A stretch of 64,000 nt of DNA, from positions 290,773-354,772 of the forward strand of contig NZ_CYSR01000031.1 of assembly GCF_001458395.1 (NCBI RefSeq). Reading direction: 5' to 3'. The DNA comes from Leisingera aquaemixtae (GTDB taxonomy: Bacteria; Pseudomonadota; Alphaproteobacteria; Rhodobacterales; Rhodobacteraceae). The translations under genes and the position numbers were made by a program. Positions 1-9,610 of the stretch are shown piece by piece. Each line of letters begins with the position of its first letter. Within the stretch, counting starts at the first letter, position 1. The notes under the pieces were generated by a model. That model saw only the letters and a list, made by a program, of their open reading frames with translations, did no database searches and was not told the DNA's origin.

Positions 1-1
1 C

Positions 2-1492
2 GGGTTTGCCTGGCTCGACGATCTGGCTGCAGTTGGTGATTTCAAGGCGCGTTCCAAGGCGCAGAAATGGGTCTGGGGCTGGATCGCGCAGCACGGGCGC
101 GGCGGCGGCCTGGCCTGGCTGCCGGATCTGACCGGGCGGCGGGTGATCCGTTGGATCAACCACGCGCTGTTCCTGCTGAGTGGCAAGGACAGGGACCAAA
201 CCGAGGCGTTCTATGGCTCCTTGGCGCGGCAGACCTGGTATCTTGCGCATCGCTGGCAAGGCGCAGCGCCGGGCCTGCCGCGGTTCGAGGCCCTGTGCGG
301 CCTGATCTATGCGGGCCTTGCCTTGCAGGGACGCGAGGAGCTGGCAGACCCGGCTGTCAGGGCGCTGGCGGCTGAATGTGAGACTCAAATCGACGGGCAG
401 GGCGGATTGCCGACCCGCAATCCGGAAGAGCTTCTGGAGGTGTTTACCCTTCTGACTTGGGCCGCCGCGGCCCTGCATGAGGCCGGCCGCATGGTGCCGC
501 ATGCCCATGTCGCCGCCATCGAACGGATCGCTCCCACCCTGCGCACGCTGCGTCATAGTGACGGCGGGCTGGCGCGGTTTCACGGCGGCGGCCGCGGGCT
601 GGAGGGGCGGCTGGATCACGCGCTGGCGGCCAGCCACGTGGCGGAACGCCACTCCGACGGCCTGGCGATGGGCTTTGCCCGGTTGTCGGCGCGGCGCACT
701 TCGGTGATCGTGGATGCCTCTGCCCCGCCCAAGGGCAAGGCATCCTATAACGGTCACGCATCGACCCTGGCGTTCGAGCTGACCTCGGGGCGGCGGCCGC
801 TGATCGTGAATTGCGGCTCTGGTGAAACCTTTGGCGTTGAGTGGCGCCGGGCCGGGCGGGCCACGCCCTCGCATACGACACTTTGCATTGAGGGCCATTC
901 CAGTGCCCGGCTGGCGCCGCCGCACAAGACCACGGGCCATGAGGAACTGATCGAAGCGCCTGACGACGTACCGCTGGAGTTGAGCGATTTGGCGGAAGGA
1001 CTGCGGTTTCAGGGCGGGCACAACGGCTATGCGGCGCATTTCGGCCTGACCCATGCCCGCACGCTGGAATTGTCCTTTGACGGGCGCAGCCTCAGCGGCG
1101 AGGACATGCTGGTGGCCTTGGACGATTCCGCCAAGCGCCAGTTCGCCAAGGTGCGGGATGCCAGTCCGGATGGCGCCATCGGCTTTGATATCCGCCTGCA
1201 CCTGCACCCGGAGGTCGACGCAGCCCTTGACTTGGGCGGCACGGCAGTATCCATGGCGCTCAAGAGCGGGGAAATCTGGGTGTTCCGTCATGACGGAAGC
1301 TGCCAGTTGCGGCTGGAACCAAGCGTTTTCCTGGAAAAGACCCGCTTGAAGCCGCGTGCGGCAAAGCAGATCGTTTTATCCGGGCGGGCGATGGGATATG
1401 CCACCCGCATCCGGTGGACGCTCAGCAAGGCGCAGGAGACTGCCGTTGCCGTGCGAGACCTGAACCGGGACGAGCCCGAGACGTTTGACTGA
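2..1492 (+). CDS. Heparinase II/III family protein (5' end outside the window)
   Basis: The reading frame is open from base 2, so the gene starts upstream; 496 residues of its C-terminal part are visible. A GTG at 143 is in frame, but the residues before it ([26 protein letters not shown]) read as ordinary protein, so it is not the start. The C-terminal half has the beta-sandwich signature of heparinase II/III-like polysaccharide lyases: [13 protein letters not shown], then [12 protein letters not shown]. Members cleave acidic or sulfated polysaccharide by elimination, but many alphaproteobacterial copies are uncharacterised and the substrate cannot be read here. The stop lies 25 bp before purH, so the two may be co-transcribed. 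The family is fairly certain; the activity is inferred. Confidence 0.85.
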   Translation, partial: GFAWLDDLAAVGDFKARSKAQKWVWGWIAQHGRGGGLAWLPDLTGRRVIRWINHALFLLSGKDRDQTEAFYGSLARQTWYLAHRWQGAAPGLPRFEALCGLIYAGLALQGREELADPAVRALAAECETQIDGQGGLPTRNPEELLEVFTLLTWAAAALHEAGRMVPHAHVAAIERIAPTLRTLRHSDGGLARFHGGGRGLEGRLDHALAASHVAERHSDGLAMGFARLSARRTSVIVDASAPPKGKASYNGHASTLAFELTSGRRPLIVNCGSGETFGVEWRRAGRATPSHTTLCIEGHSSARLAPPHKTTGHEELIEAPDDVPLELSDLAEGLRFQGGHNGYAAHFGLTHARTLELSFDGRSLSGEDMLVALDDSAKRQFAKVRDASPDGAIGFDIRLHLHPEVDAALDLGGTAVSMALKSGEIWVFRHDGSCQLRLEPSVFLEKTRLKPRAAKQIVLSGRAMGYATRIRWTLSKAQETAVAVRDLNRDEPETFD

Positions 1493-1517
1493 GCCTTTGA
1501 AAAGGACCTGCCCTGCC

Positions 1518-3107
1518 ATGACCGACCTTCACCCCGTACGCCGTGCGCTGCTTTCCGTATCCGACAAGACCGGCCTGATCGAGCTGGGCAGGGCGCTGGA
1601 TGCGCGCGGTGTCGAACTGCTGTCCACCGGCGGCTCCGCCAAGGCGCTGCGCGACGCGGGGCTGACTGTGAAAGACGTCTCCGAAGTGACCGGGTTTCCG
1701 GAAATGATGGACGGCCGCGTGAAGACCCTGCACCCGATGGTGCATGGCGGCCTGCTGGCCCTTCGGGACAATGACACCCACGTCGCCGCAATGCAGGAAC
1801 ATGGCATCGGCGCCATCGACCTTCTGGTTGTGAACCTTTACCCGTTCGAGGCGGCGCTGGCACGTGGCGCAGGTTACGATGAGATGATCGAAAACATCGA
1901 CATCGGCGGCCCGGCGATGATCCGTGCAGCCTCCAAAAACCACTTGTTCGTCAACGTGGTGACCGATGTCCAGGATTATGAGGCGCTCTTGGCGGAGCTC
2001 GACAACAACGGCGGCCAGACGTCCTATGCCTTCCGTCAGCGGCTGGCCCAGACCGCCTATGCCCGCACTGCGGCGTATGATGCGGCTGTGTCGAACTGGA
2101 TGGCATCCGCGCTGGAGGAAAAGACCCCGCGCCGCCGCGCCTTTGCCGGTGAGCTGAAGCAAACCCTGCGCTATGGCGAGAACAGCCACCAGGAGGCGGC
2201 TTTTTACACCGATGGCACGAACCGTCCGGGCGTTGCCACAGCGGTTCAGCTGCAGGGCAAGGAACTGAGCTACAACAACATCAACGACACCGATGCGGCG
2301 TATGAACTGGTGGCGGAATTCGATCCGGCTGAAGGCCCGGCCGTCGCCATCATCAAACACGCCAACCCCTGCGGCGTCGCCAAGGGCGCCACTTTGTCCG
2401 AGGCCTATCAGAAGGCATTTGACTGCGACCGCACCTCGGCGTTTGGCGGCATCGTGGCGCTGAACCAGCCGCTGGACGCGGAGACCGCCGCCAAGATCAC
2501 CGAGATCTTCACCGAGGTGGTGATCGCGCCGGGGGCGTCTGACGAAGCCAAGGAAATCTTTGCCGCCAAGAAGAACCTGCGCCTGCTGCTGACCGAGGGC
2601 CTGCCGGATCCGCGCAAACCCATCGTGGCCTACAAGCAAGTGGCCGGCGGTATGCTGGTGCAGGACAAGGACGTCGGCTATGTCGGCATGGAGGACCTGA
2701 AAGTGGTGACCGAGAAGGCGCCCTCTGATGCGCAGATGCAGGACCTGCTGTTTGCCTGGAAAGTTGCCAAGCACGTCAAATCCAACGCCATCGTCTACGT
2801 GAAGGACAACGCAACCGTCGGTGTGGGCGCGGGCCAGATGAGCCGCCTGGACAGCGCCAATGTGGCGGCTTCCAAGGCAGGCCGCATGGCCGCTGAACTG
2901 GGCCTGGAGGAAAGCCTGGCCAGGGGCTGTGCCGTGGCTTCGGATGCGTTTTTCCCCTTCCCGGACGGCCTGCTGGAAGCGGCAGCCGCGGGCGGTGCCT
3001 GCGTGATCCAGCCGGGCGGCTCGATGCGCGATGACGAGGTGATCAAGGCAGCCGACGAGAAAGGCCTCGCCATGGTCTTTACCGGCATGCGCCACTTCCG
3101 CCACTAA
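1518..3107 (+). CDS. purH: Bifunctional AICAR transformylase / IMP cyclohydrolase PurH
   Basis: PurH carries out the last two steps of de novo IMP synthesis in the cytoplasm: formyl transfer from 10-formyl-THF to AICAR, then ring closure to IMP. The protein has 529 aa, the usual length. The N-terminal MGS-like cyclohydrolase domain opens with [11 protein letters not shown] and contains [11 protein letters not shown] and [13 protein letters not shown]. The C-terminal transformylase domain contains [21 protein letters not shown] and the terminal FTGMRHFRH. The ATG at 1518 is chosen because AAAGGACC lies upstream and [14 protein letters not shown] fits the family start; an upstream in-frame TTG at 1485 would add an unsupported extension. 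It begins a tight set with lspA (16-bp gap). Confidence 0.97.
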   Translation: MTDLHPVRRALLSVSDKTGLIELGRALDARGVELLSTGGSAKALRDAGLTVKDVSEVTGFPEMMDGRVKTLHPMVHGGLLALRDNDTHVAAMQEHGIGAIDLLVVNLYPFEAALARGAGYDEMIENIDIGGPAMIRAASKNHLFVNVVTDVQDYEALLAELDNNGGQTSYAFRQRLAQTAYARTAAYDAAVSNWMASALEEKTPRRRAFAGELKQTLRYGENSHQEAAFYTDGTNRPGVATAVQLQGKELSYNNINDTDAAYELVAEFDPAEGPAVAIIKHANPCGVAKGATLSEAYQKAFDCDRTSAFGGIVALNQPLDAETAAKITEIFTEVVIAPGASDEAKEIFAAKKNLRLLLTEGLPDPRKPIVAYKQVAGGMLVQDKDVGYVGMEDLKVVTEKAPSDAQMQDLLFAWKVAKHVKSNAIVYVKDNATVGVGAGQMSRLDSANVAASKAGRMAAELGLEESLARGCAVASDAFFPFPDGLLEAAAAGGACVIQPGGSMRDDEVIKAADEKGLAMVFTGMRHFRH

Positions 3108-3123
3108 ACCGGGCAGTTAAGAC

Positions 3124-3606
3124 ATGGCAGCACGTTGGATGATCTGGGGCGCGGCCCTTTCGTTCCTGGCGGATCAAGCCAGCAAATACCTGGTGATTCA
3201 CTGGATGGGGCTGGACCAGCGCCACCGGATCGACGTGCTGCCGCCATTCCTCAACTTCCGCTACGGCGAGAACACCGGTATCAATTTCGGCCTGTTCGGC
3301 GGCGGGGATGAGGCCGCGCGCTGGATTCTGATCGCCCTGTCGGCGGTGATCTGCGTGGTTCTTGCGGTGTGGGTCTGCCGCGGTCAGGACAAGTCCCGGG
3401 GCATGCAGCTGTCGGCCGGGCTGGTGATCGGCGGCGCGCTGGGAAATGTCGCCGACCGGCTGCTTTACGGCTATGTGCTGGATTTTCTGAACACGTCCTG
3501 CTGCGGCATCCAGAATCCTTTTGTGTTCAATGTCGCCGATATCTTTATCTTCGCGGGTGCTGCGGGGCTGATTTTCTTTGACGGGCGCCGCAAAAAGCCT
3601 GCGTAG
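3124..3606 (+). CDS. lspA: Lipoprotein signal peptidase (signal peptidase II)
   Basis: This inner-membrane aspartyl peptidase removes the signal peptide of diacylglyceryl-prolipoproteins ahead of the lipobox cysteine. It has 160 aa with four predicted membrane helices, and both family boxes are present: GNVADRLLYGYVLDF and FNVADIFIF. By family comparison the catalytic aspartates are D120 and D139. The early DQASK motif is also typical. It sits 16 bp after purH and 55 bp before a lipoprotein gene that should be one of its substrates. Confidence 0.96.
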   Translation: MAARWMIWGAALSFLADQASKYLVIHWMGLDQRHRIDVLPPFLNFRYGENTGINFGLFGGGDEAARWILIALSAVICVVLAVWVCRGQDKSRGMQLSAGLVIGGALGNVADRLLYGYVLDFLNTSCCGIQNPFVFNVADIFIFAGAAGLIFFDGRRKKPA

Positions 3607-3661
3607 ACCTTGGCAGGCAAATACGTTAAAAGCGCCAGGAAACAGGCAGGAGTTTGGGGCA

Positions 3662-4183
3662 ATGAAGATCCCGTTCGCAGTGATCATTCTGGCTGGCGCG
3701 CTGGCAGTGTCCGGCTGCGCGCAGAAGGGGCTGCGCGTCCTTCAGAAACCGGGCACCGGCCCGGATGAGTTTCTGATCCTGCCCACCAAGCCGCTGAGCG
3801 CGCCGGAAAGCTACAGCAGCTTGCCTGCGCCGACCCCCGGGGGCAGCAATCTGACGGATGTCAATCCGCAGGCCGAAGCGGTGGCTGCCCTGGGCGGCAA
3901 GCCTGGCGCTCTCGTTCCGGTCAGCGGGGTGCCGTCCGGAGACGCGGCGCTGGTCACGGCTTCCAGCCGCTATGGTGTGCAAGCCGGAGTGCGCGAGACC
4001 CTGGCGCAGGAAGACGCGAAGTTCCGTCACCGCAACCGCCATCTTGGCCGGATCAAGATCGTGCCGGTGGACCGCTATGAGCAGCTGTACCGCAAGCAAA
4101 GCATCGACCCGTTTGCCGTCAGCGACCAGTTCCGCAGGGCAGGGGCCGCGACGCCGTCTTCGCCGCCCGAAGACGGGTCCTGA
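3662..4183 (+). CDS. DUF3035-family lipoprotein
   Basis: A 173-aa protein with a lipoprotein signal peptide: basic MK start, hydrophobic core and lipobox VSGC with the acylated cysteine at residue 19. The mature part matches my memory of the DUF3035 family, which is proline-rich near the N-terminus (DEFLILPTKPLSAP) and found mainly in alphaproteobacteria. Its function is unknown, although its place between lspA and two M16 peptidases suggests the envelope. The ATG at 3662 is chosen because the signal peptide starts there; longer in-frame starts would bury it. Confidence 0.8.
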   Translation: MKIPFAVIILAGALAVSGCAQKGLRVLQKPGTGPDEFLILPTKPLSAPESYSSLPAPTPGGSNLTDVNPQAEAVAALGGKPGALVPVSGVPSGDAALVTASSRYGVQAGVRETLAQEDAKFRHRNRHLGRIKIVPVDRYEQLYRKQSIDPFAVSDQFRRAGAATPSSPPEDGS

Positions 4184-4350
4184 GCGCTCACTTTTCTGCC
4201 AGCCGGTCTTGCAAGACGCCAGCAGCCGCGTAGGTTGACAGCAGCCTTACTGCTGGCAATGGGCCGCGAATTGTGGCTGCAATGAACAAAAGAGCAGTAA
4301 CCGCATCCCGCCGGGCAATGGCAGGAGTGCAGAAAATTGGAGGATGCCAG

Positions 4351-5694
4351 ATGATCCAAAGGGTCACATTGGCCGCCGCGGCGCTGAGTGCTGCCTTGTC
4401 CGGCCCCCTGCAGGCCGAAGACGAGGCGGTGACCGCGTTCACCCTGGAAAATGGCATGGACGTTGTCGTAATCGAGGACCACCGGGCGCCGGTGGTGCAG
4501 CAAATGGTCTGGTACCGGGCCGGCTCCGCGGATGAGCCGCCGGGTCAATCGGGTGTCGCCCATTTCTTGGAGCATCTGCTGTTCAAGGGCACAGACAAGC
4601 TGGCGCCGGGCGAATTGTCCGCCACGGTGCGGGCAAATGGCGGCCAGGACAACGCTTTCACCAGCTATGATTACACTGCCTATTTCCAGCGTGTCGCCGC
4701 CGACCGGCTGGAGCTGATGATGCAGATGGAAAGCGACCGCATGACGAACCTCCGCCTCAGCGAGGAGGATATCGTCACCGAGCGCGAGGTCATTCTGGAA
4801 GAGCGCAACCAGCGCACAGACAATGATCCGGTGGCGCTGTTCCGCGAGCAGCTGCAAGCGGTGCAGTACCTCAATCACCGTTACGGACAGCCGGTGATCG
4901 GCTGGCGGCACGAGATGGAAAGCCTGGATATGGAGGACGCGCTGTCCTTCTATCAAACCTATTACGCGCCCAACAATGCCATCCTGGTTGTCTCCGGCGA
5001 TGTGCAGCCTGATGCGGTGAAAGCGCTTGCCGAACAGTATTACGGCGTGATTCCGGCCAACCCGGATCTGCCGGAGCGCTTCCGCAGCCAGGAGCCGCCG
5101 CAAACAGCGGCCCGCCGCCTGACATTCAAGGACCCGCGCGTGGCGCAGCCCTATGTGCAGCGGTCCTACCTGGCACCGGAGCGCGACAGCGGCGCCCAGC
5201 AGAAAGCCGCAGCGCTGTATCTGCTGGCGGAACTCCTGGGCGGCGGCAACACTTCCTACCTGGCCAATGCGCTGCAGTTCGACCAGCAGGTCGCCGTCTA
5301 CACCGGCGCCTTCTACTCCGGCAGCACATTGGATGACACATCCTTTACCTTCTTGGTTGTCCCGGCCGAGGGGGTCAGCATGCAGGACGCCGAGACCGCG
5401 CTGGATGCCACCATCGCCCGCTTTCTGGACGAGGGGGTGGATGAAGCCCAGCTGGAGCGGATCAAGCTGCAGCTGCGTGCGGCAGAGATCTATGACCGCG
5501 ACAATGTGAACGGTATTGCCAACCGCTATGGCCAGGCGCTGAGCATCGGGCTGACGGTGCAGGACGTGCAGGACTGGCCGAAGATCCTGCAATCGGTCAC
5601 CGCGGATGAGATCATCGCCGCCGCCAAGGAAGTTTTGCGCCCGGAAACATCTGTCACCGGCTGGATGACGCGCGACCAGGAGGTAACCCAATGA
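4351..5694 (+). CDS. M16-family zinc metallopeptidase, catalytic subunit
   Basis: A 447-aa secreted or periplasmic peptidase of the pitrilysin / processing-peptidase type. Residues 1-22 form a signal peptide ending LQA. The inverted zinc motif HFLEH lies at residues 71-75, and the third-ligand region follows (VTEREVILEERNQR, about 150). The C-terminal half is the second M16 domain. GGAGG sits 8 bases before the chosen ATG at 4351. The next gene, with which it overlaps by ATGA, is a second M16 protein lacking the zinc motif. This is the standard arrangement of heterodimeric bacterial M16 enzymes, where one chain cleaves and the other shapes the chamber. The substrates are unknown. Confidence 0.93.
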   Translation: MIQRVTLAAAALSAALSGPLQAEDEAVTAFTLENGMDVVVIEDHRAPVVQQMVWYRAGSADEPPGQSGVAHFLEHLLFKGTDKLAPGELSATVRANGGQDNAFTSYDYTAYFQRVAADRLELMMQMESDRMTNLRLSEEDIVTEREVILEERNQRTDNDPVALFREQLQAVQYLNHRYGQPVIGWRHEMESLDMEDALSFYQTYYAPNNAILVVSGDVQPDAVKALAEQYYGVIPANPDLPERFRSQEPPQTAARRLTFKDPRVAQPYVQRSYLAPERDSGAQQKAAALYLLAELLGGGNTSYLANALQFDQQVAVYTGAFYSGSTLDDTSFTFLVVPAEGVSMQDAETALDATIARFLDEGVDEAQLERIKLQLRAAEIYDRDNVNGIANRYGQALSIGLTVQDVQDWPKILQSVTADEIIAAAKEVLRPETSVTGWMTRDQEVTQ

Positions 5695-7010
5695 CTCCGC
5701 TGAAATATATCGCTGCGGCACTGGTAGCCTGTTTCCTGGCCGTGCCCGCTTGGGCGGGCATCAAGATCGAGGAAGTCACCTCCCCCGGCGGGATCAAGGC
5801 CTGGCTGGTGGAAGACCACAGCATTCCCTTCTCGGCTCTTGAGCTGCGTTTTCGCGGCGGCACCTCACTGGATGCGCCGGGCAAGCGCGGCGCAGTCTAC
5901 CTGATGACCGGGCTGCTGGAGGAAGGCTCCGGCGATCTGCGCGCCCAGGAATACGCCCGCGCGGTGGAGTCGCTGGCGGCGGAGTTCTCCTATGATGCGG
6001 ACAAGGATTCGGTGTCCATCTCCGCCCGCTTCCTGACCGAAAACCGGGACGAGGCGATGGCGCTGCTGCGCCAGACCCTGTTTGAGCCGCGATTTGATCA
6101 GGACGCGCTGGACCGTGTGCGGGCACAGGTGCTGGCAGGCTTGCGCTCTGATGCCAAGAACCCCAACAAAATCGCTGGCGAGATGTTCTCCAAGCTGGCT
6201 TTTGGCGATCACCCCTATGGCAGCGACGGCAAGGGCACGCTGGAGACCGTTGCCGCGCTCAGCCGCCAGGACATCTTCGACGCTTACGAGGCGGTGTTTG
6301 CCCGCGACAGGCTCTATGTCAGCGCCGTTGGTGACATCACTGCCGGGGAGCTGGGCACGCTGCTGGATGATTTGCTGGGTGCGCTGCCTCCGGAGGGCGC
6401 GCCGATCCCAGGTCCGGCGGAGGTCACGATCGAGGGCGGTGTCACCGTGGTGGATTTCGACACCCCGCAGTCGGTCGCACTGTTCGGTCAGAAGGGGATC
6501 AAGCGTGAAGACCCGGATTTCTTCACGGCCTATGTGATGAACCAGATTCTGGGCGGCGGATCTTTCGAGACCCGCCTGATGACAGAGGTGCGGGAAAAGC
6601 GCGGGCTGACCTATGGGGTCTATTCCTACCTGGTTCCTCGGGATCTGGCAGCGGTCTACATGGGATCGGTTGCCTCCGCCAATGGCAAGATGGCCGAGGC
6701 GGTCGAGGTGATCCGGAACGAATGGCGCCGCATGGCCGAAAACGGCGTGACGGAGAAAGAACTCAAGGACGCCCAGACCTATCTGACGGGCGCTTACCCG
6801 CTGCGTTTTGACGGCAACGGCCGTATTGCCTCGATTCTGGCGGGCATGCAGATGGACCATCTGCCGATCAGCTATGTGGAGACCCGCAACGACCGGATCA
6901 ACGCAGTCAGCCTGGAGGACGTGAACCGCTTTGCAGCGGAGTTCCTGGAGCCCGAGGGGCTGCAGTTCGTCATCGCTGGCCGCCCGGAAGGCCTGGAAAC
7001 AACGAACTGA
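5691..7010 (+). CDS. M16-family peptidase-like protein, non-catalytic partner subunit
   Basis: A 439-aa protein with a signal peptide (hydrophobic residues 5-21, cleavage near AWA-G). The M16 fold is recognisable, but the HxxEH zinc motif is replaced by AVYLMTGLLEEG, so this chain should not bind catalytic zinc. The C-domain motif REKRGLTYGVYSYL, which helps bind substrate in M16 partner chains, is kept. The start codon overlaps the stop of the catalytic subunit (ATGA at 5691-5694), pointing to translational coupling and equal amounts of the two chains. A GC-rich hairpin follows the stop. Confidence 0.92.
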   Translation: MTPLKYIAAALVACFLAVPAWAGIKIEEVTSPGGIKAWLVEDHSIPFSALELRFRGGTSLDAPGKRGAVYLMTGLLEEGSGDLRAQEYARAVESLAAEFSYDADKDSVSISARFLTENRDEAMALLRQTLFEPRFDQDALDRVRAQVLAGLRSDAKNPNKIAGEMFSKLAFGDHPYGSDGKGTLETVAALSRQDIFDAYEAVFARDRLYVSAVGDITAGELGTLLDDLLGALPPEGAPIPGPAEVTIEGGVTVVDFDTPQSVALFGQKGIKREDPDFFTAYVMNQILGGGSFETRLMTEVREKRGLTYGVYSYLVPRDLAAVYMGSVASANGKMAEAVEVIRNEWRRMAENGVTEKELKDAQTYLTGAYPLRFDGNGRIASILAGMQMDHLPISYVETRNDRINAVSLEDVNRFAAEFLEPEGLQFVIAGRPEGLETTN

Positions 7011-7020
7011 TTTCCTGCCG

Positions 7021-7039
7021 GGCGGGGTGCGGCCCCGCC
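7021..7039 (+). terminator. GC-rich hairpin after the M16 genes
   Basis: A perfect 7-bp stem (GGCGGGG / CCCCGCC) with loop TGCGG starts 11 bases after the second M16 stop and is followed by CGTTTGC. It is a plausible intrinsic terminator with a weak U-tract, and it separates this operon from pnp. Confidence 0.5.
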
Positions 7040-7276
7040 CGTTTGCAGTGCGAGGCCGCGGCCGCATGGCCGCAAGGCGTGCCGCCGCCCATTGCGGCGG
7101 GGTCCACTGCTTTCCCTTTCAATTTCCCACAAACTCATGTATGGGCGGGCCTATCTGAGACGATGTGCCCAGGCCCCGGCACGCGAAAGAAAGATAAGTG
7201 GGGCCGGCGGCAATGGGGCCGCCACGCAAACGGGAGACCCGGAGGGCCGGGAGTGCTCCCTTTTAGGATACGCTAG

Positions 7277-9412
7277 ATGTTTAACGTTACGAAGAAATCG
7301 ATGCAGTGGGGCGAGGAAACGCTCACACTGGAAACCGGCAAGGTTGCCCGCCAGGCTGATGGCTCCGTGATTGCCACCCTGGGCGAAACCTCGGTCATGG
7401 CCAACGTGACCTTTGCCCGTCAGCAGAAGCCCGGCCAGGACTTCTTCCCGCTGACCGTGCACTACCAGGAAAAATACTACGCTGCGGGCAAAGTGCCCGG
7501 CGGCTTCTTCAAGCGCGAAGCGCGCCCGACCGAAAAAGAAACCCTGACCGCGCGTCTGATCGACCGTCCGATCCGCCCGCTGTTCGTCCCCGGCTTCAAG
7601 AACGAAGTGCTGGTGATGTGCACCGTGCTGAGCCACGACCTGGTCAATGACCCGGACATCGTCGCAATGATCGCGGCCTCCGCTGCGCTGACCATCTCCG
7701 GCGCGCCGTTCATGGGCCCGATCGCCGGCGCCCGCGTCGGCTTCGTTGATGGCGAATACGTGCTGAACCCGACCGTCGACGACATGCAGGACCTGCGCCT
7801 CAACCCCGAGCAGCGCCTGGACCTGGTTGTGGCCGGCACTAAGAACGCTGTGATGATGGTGGAATCGGAAGCTTATGAGCTGACCGAAGCCGAGATGCTG
7901 GGCGCGGTGAACTTCGCGCATGAGCAGATCCAGCCGGTGATCGACCTGATCATCTCGCTGGCCGAAGAGACCGCGAAAGAGCCCTTTGACTTCCAGGCGC
8001 CGGACTACTCCGAGCTGTACGAAGCTGTTAAGGCCGCCGGCGAAGAGCAGATGCGCGCCGCATTCGCGATCACCGACAAGCAGGAGCGCACCGCCGCTGT
8101 TGCCGCTGCCCGCGAGACCATCAAGGCAGCGCTGACTGAAGACCAGTTGGAAGACGCCAACCTTGGCTCTGCCATGAAGAAGCTGGAAGCCGGCATCCTG
8201 CGCGGCGACGTGGTCAAGGGCGGCAAGCGGATCGACGGCCGTGACACCACCACCGTGCGCCAGATCGTTGCTGAAACCGGCCTGCTGCCGCGCACCCATG
8301 GCTCCGCCCTGTTCACCCGCGGCGAGACCCAGGGCCTGGTCGTGACCACGCTGGGCACCGGCGACGATGAGCAGTTCATCGACGCGCTGCACGGCAACTT
8401 CAAATCCAACTTCCTGCTGCACTACAACTTCCCGCCGTACTCGGTTGGCGAAGTGGGCCGTGTCGGCTCCCCGGGCCGCCGCGAAATCGGCCACGGCAAG
8501 CTGGCCTGGCGCGCGCTGCAGGCGGTTCTGCCGGCGCCGACCGACTTCCCCTACACCATTCGCGTGGTGTCGGAGATCACCGAATCCAACGGCTCCTCTT
8601 CGATGGCTTCCGTCTGCGGCGGCTCGCTGTCGATGATGGACGCGGGCGTGCCGCTGAAGGCACCGGTTGCCGGTGTGGCGATGGGCCTGATCCTGGAAGA
8701 CGACGGCTCCTACGCGGTGCTGACAGACATCCTGGGCGACGAGGATCACCTCGGCGACATGGACTTCAAGGTGGCGGGTACCGAAAACGGCATCACCTCG
8801 CTGCAGATGGACATCAAGGTTGCCGGCATCACCCCGGAAATCATGGAGAAAGCCCTGGCCCAGGCCAAGGATGGCCGTCTGCACATCCTGAACGAGATGG
8901 GCAAGGCGCTGTCCGAGACCAACGAGTTCTCGGTCCACGCCCCGCGCATTGAGACCATGCAGATCCCGACCGACAAGATCCGCGAAGTGATCGGTTCCGG
9001 CGGCAAGGTGATCCGCGAGATCGTCGAAGTGTCCGGCGCAAAGGTCGACATCAACGACGACGGCGTGATCAAGATCGCCAGCCCGAACGGCGACGCCATC
9101 CAGAAGGCCTATGACATGATCTATTCGATCGTGGCAGAGCCGGAAGAAGGCCAGGTGTATACCGGCAAGGTCGTGAAGATCGTGGACTTCGGCGCGTTCG
9201 TGAACTTCTTCGGCAAGCGCGACGGTCTGGTGCATGTCTCCCAGATCGAAAACCGCCGCCTGAACCATCCTTCGGACGTTCTGAAGGAAGGCCAGGAAGT
9301 GAAGGTCAAGCTGCTGGGCTTTGACGACCGCGGCAAGGTTCGCCTGTCGATGAAAGTTGTCGACCAGGAAACCGGCGAAGAAATCAAGAAAGAGGAAGCT
9401 GCTGAAGGCTAA
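7277..9412 (+). CDS. pnp: Polyribonucleotide nucleotidyltransferase (PNPase)
   Basis: PNPase is the phosphorolytic 3'-5' exoribonuclease of the RNA degradosome; it also adds heteropolymeric tails. The protein has 711 aa, full length: a first RNase PH domain (from [12 protein letters not shown]), a helical linker, the catalytic second RNase PH domain (about 315-540, with [14 protein letters not shown]), a KH domain near 566 ([17 protein letters not shown]) and an S1 domain near 624 ([18 protein letters not shown]). A 266-bp leader separates it from the previous gene and includes a CCCGGAGGGCCGGG hairpin about 40 bases before the start. PNPase leaders are commonly autoregulated, so this may be such a site. 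rpsO is not adjacent; it lies about 11 kb downstream. Confidence 0.98.
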   Translation: MFNVTKKSMQWGEETLTLETGKVARQADGSVIATLGETSVMANVTFARQQKPGQDFFPLTVHYQEKYYAAGKVPGGFFKREARPTEKETLTARLIDRPIRPLFVPGFKNEVLVMCTVLSHDLVNDPDIVAMIAASAALTISGAPFMGPIAGARVGFVDGEYVLNPTVDDMQDLRLNPEQRLDLVVAGTKNAVMMVESEAYELTEAEMLGAVNFAHEQIQPVIDLIISLAEETAKEPFDFQAPDYSELYEAVKAAGEEQMRAAFAITDKQERTAAVAAARETIKAALTEDQLEDANLGSAMKKLEAGILRGDVVKGGKRIDGRDTTTVRQIVAETGLLPRTHGSALFTRGETQGLVVTTLGTGDDEQFIDALHGNFKSNFLLHYNFPPYSVGEVGRVGSPGRREIGHGKLAWRALQAVLPAPTDFPYTIRVVSEITESNGSSSMASVCGGSLSMMDAGVPLKAPVAGVAMGLILEDDGSYAVLTDILGDEDHLGDMDFKVAGTENGITSLQMDIKVAGITPEIMEKALAQAKDGRLHILNEMGKALSETNEFSVHAPRIETMQIPTDKIREVIGSGGKVIREIVEVSGAKVDINDDGVIKIASPNGDAIQKAYDMIYSIVAEPEEGQVYTGKVVKIVDFGAFVNFFGKRDGLVHVSQIENRRLNHPSDVLKEGQEVKVKLLGFDDRGKVRLSMKVVDQETGEEIKKEEAAEG

Positions 9413-9431
9413 GGCCTGAAAGAGCTTCCGG

Positions 9432-9461
9432 ACGGGTCCCGGCTGCAAGGCCGGAACCCGT
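9432..9461 (+). terminator. Terminator hairpin after pnp
   Basis: A 12-bp stem (ACGGGTCCCGGC / GCCGGAACCCGT, one G-T type mismatch) with loop TGCAAG, followed by the pyrimidine-rich TTCCTCTG. It begins 20 bases after the pnp stop, where a terminator or a 3'-end stabilising hairpin would be expected. Confidence 0.65.
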
Positions 9462-9610
9462 TTCCTCTGTCCGCTGCCGCTGCTCCCTCCGGGCAGGTGC
9501 CCGGACCCGGCGCACAAGGCACTGCGCTTTCCGGTTCTTACGCTGCTCCGCTTGCGCTGAAGCCACACAGGAGCGATGGCCGGTCTATTCAAAACTCAGC
9601 TGGAGATCCC

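Noticed and set aside
1422..3104. 560-codon open frame antisense to purH
   Set aside because: It is fully inside a certain gene, with atypical composition and no recognisable protein.
7100..7276. A riboswitch or other known structured RNA in the pnp leader
   Set aside because: Hairpins are present, but I could match no known riboswitch core; only generic PNPase-leader regulation is plausible.
7151..9592. 813-codon open frame antisense to pnp
   Set aside because: It mirrors the codon structure of pnp; high-GC genes create long antisense frames. The translation is rich in His, Gln and Arg with no domain pattern.
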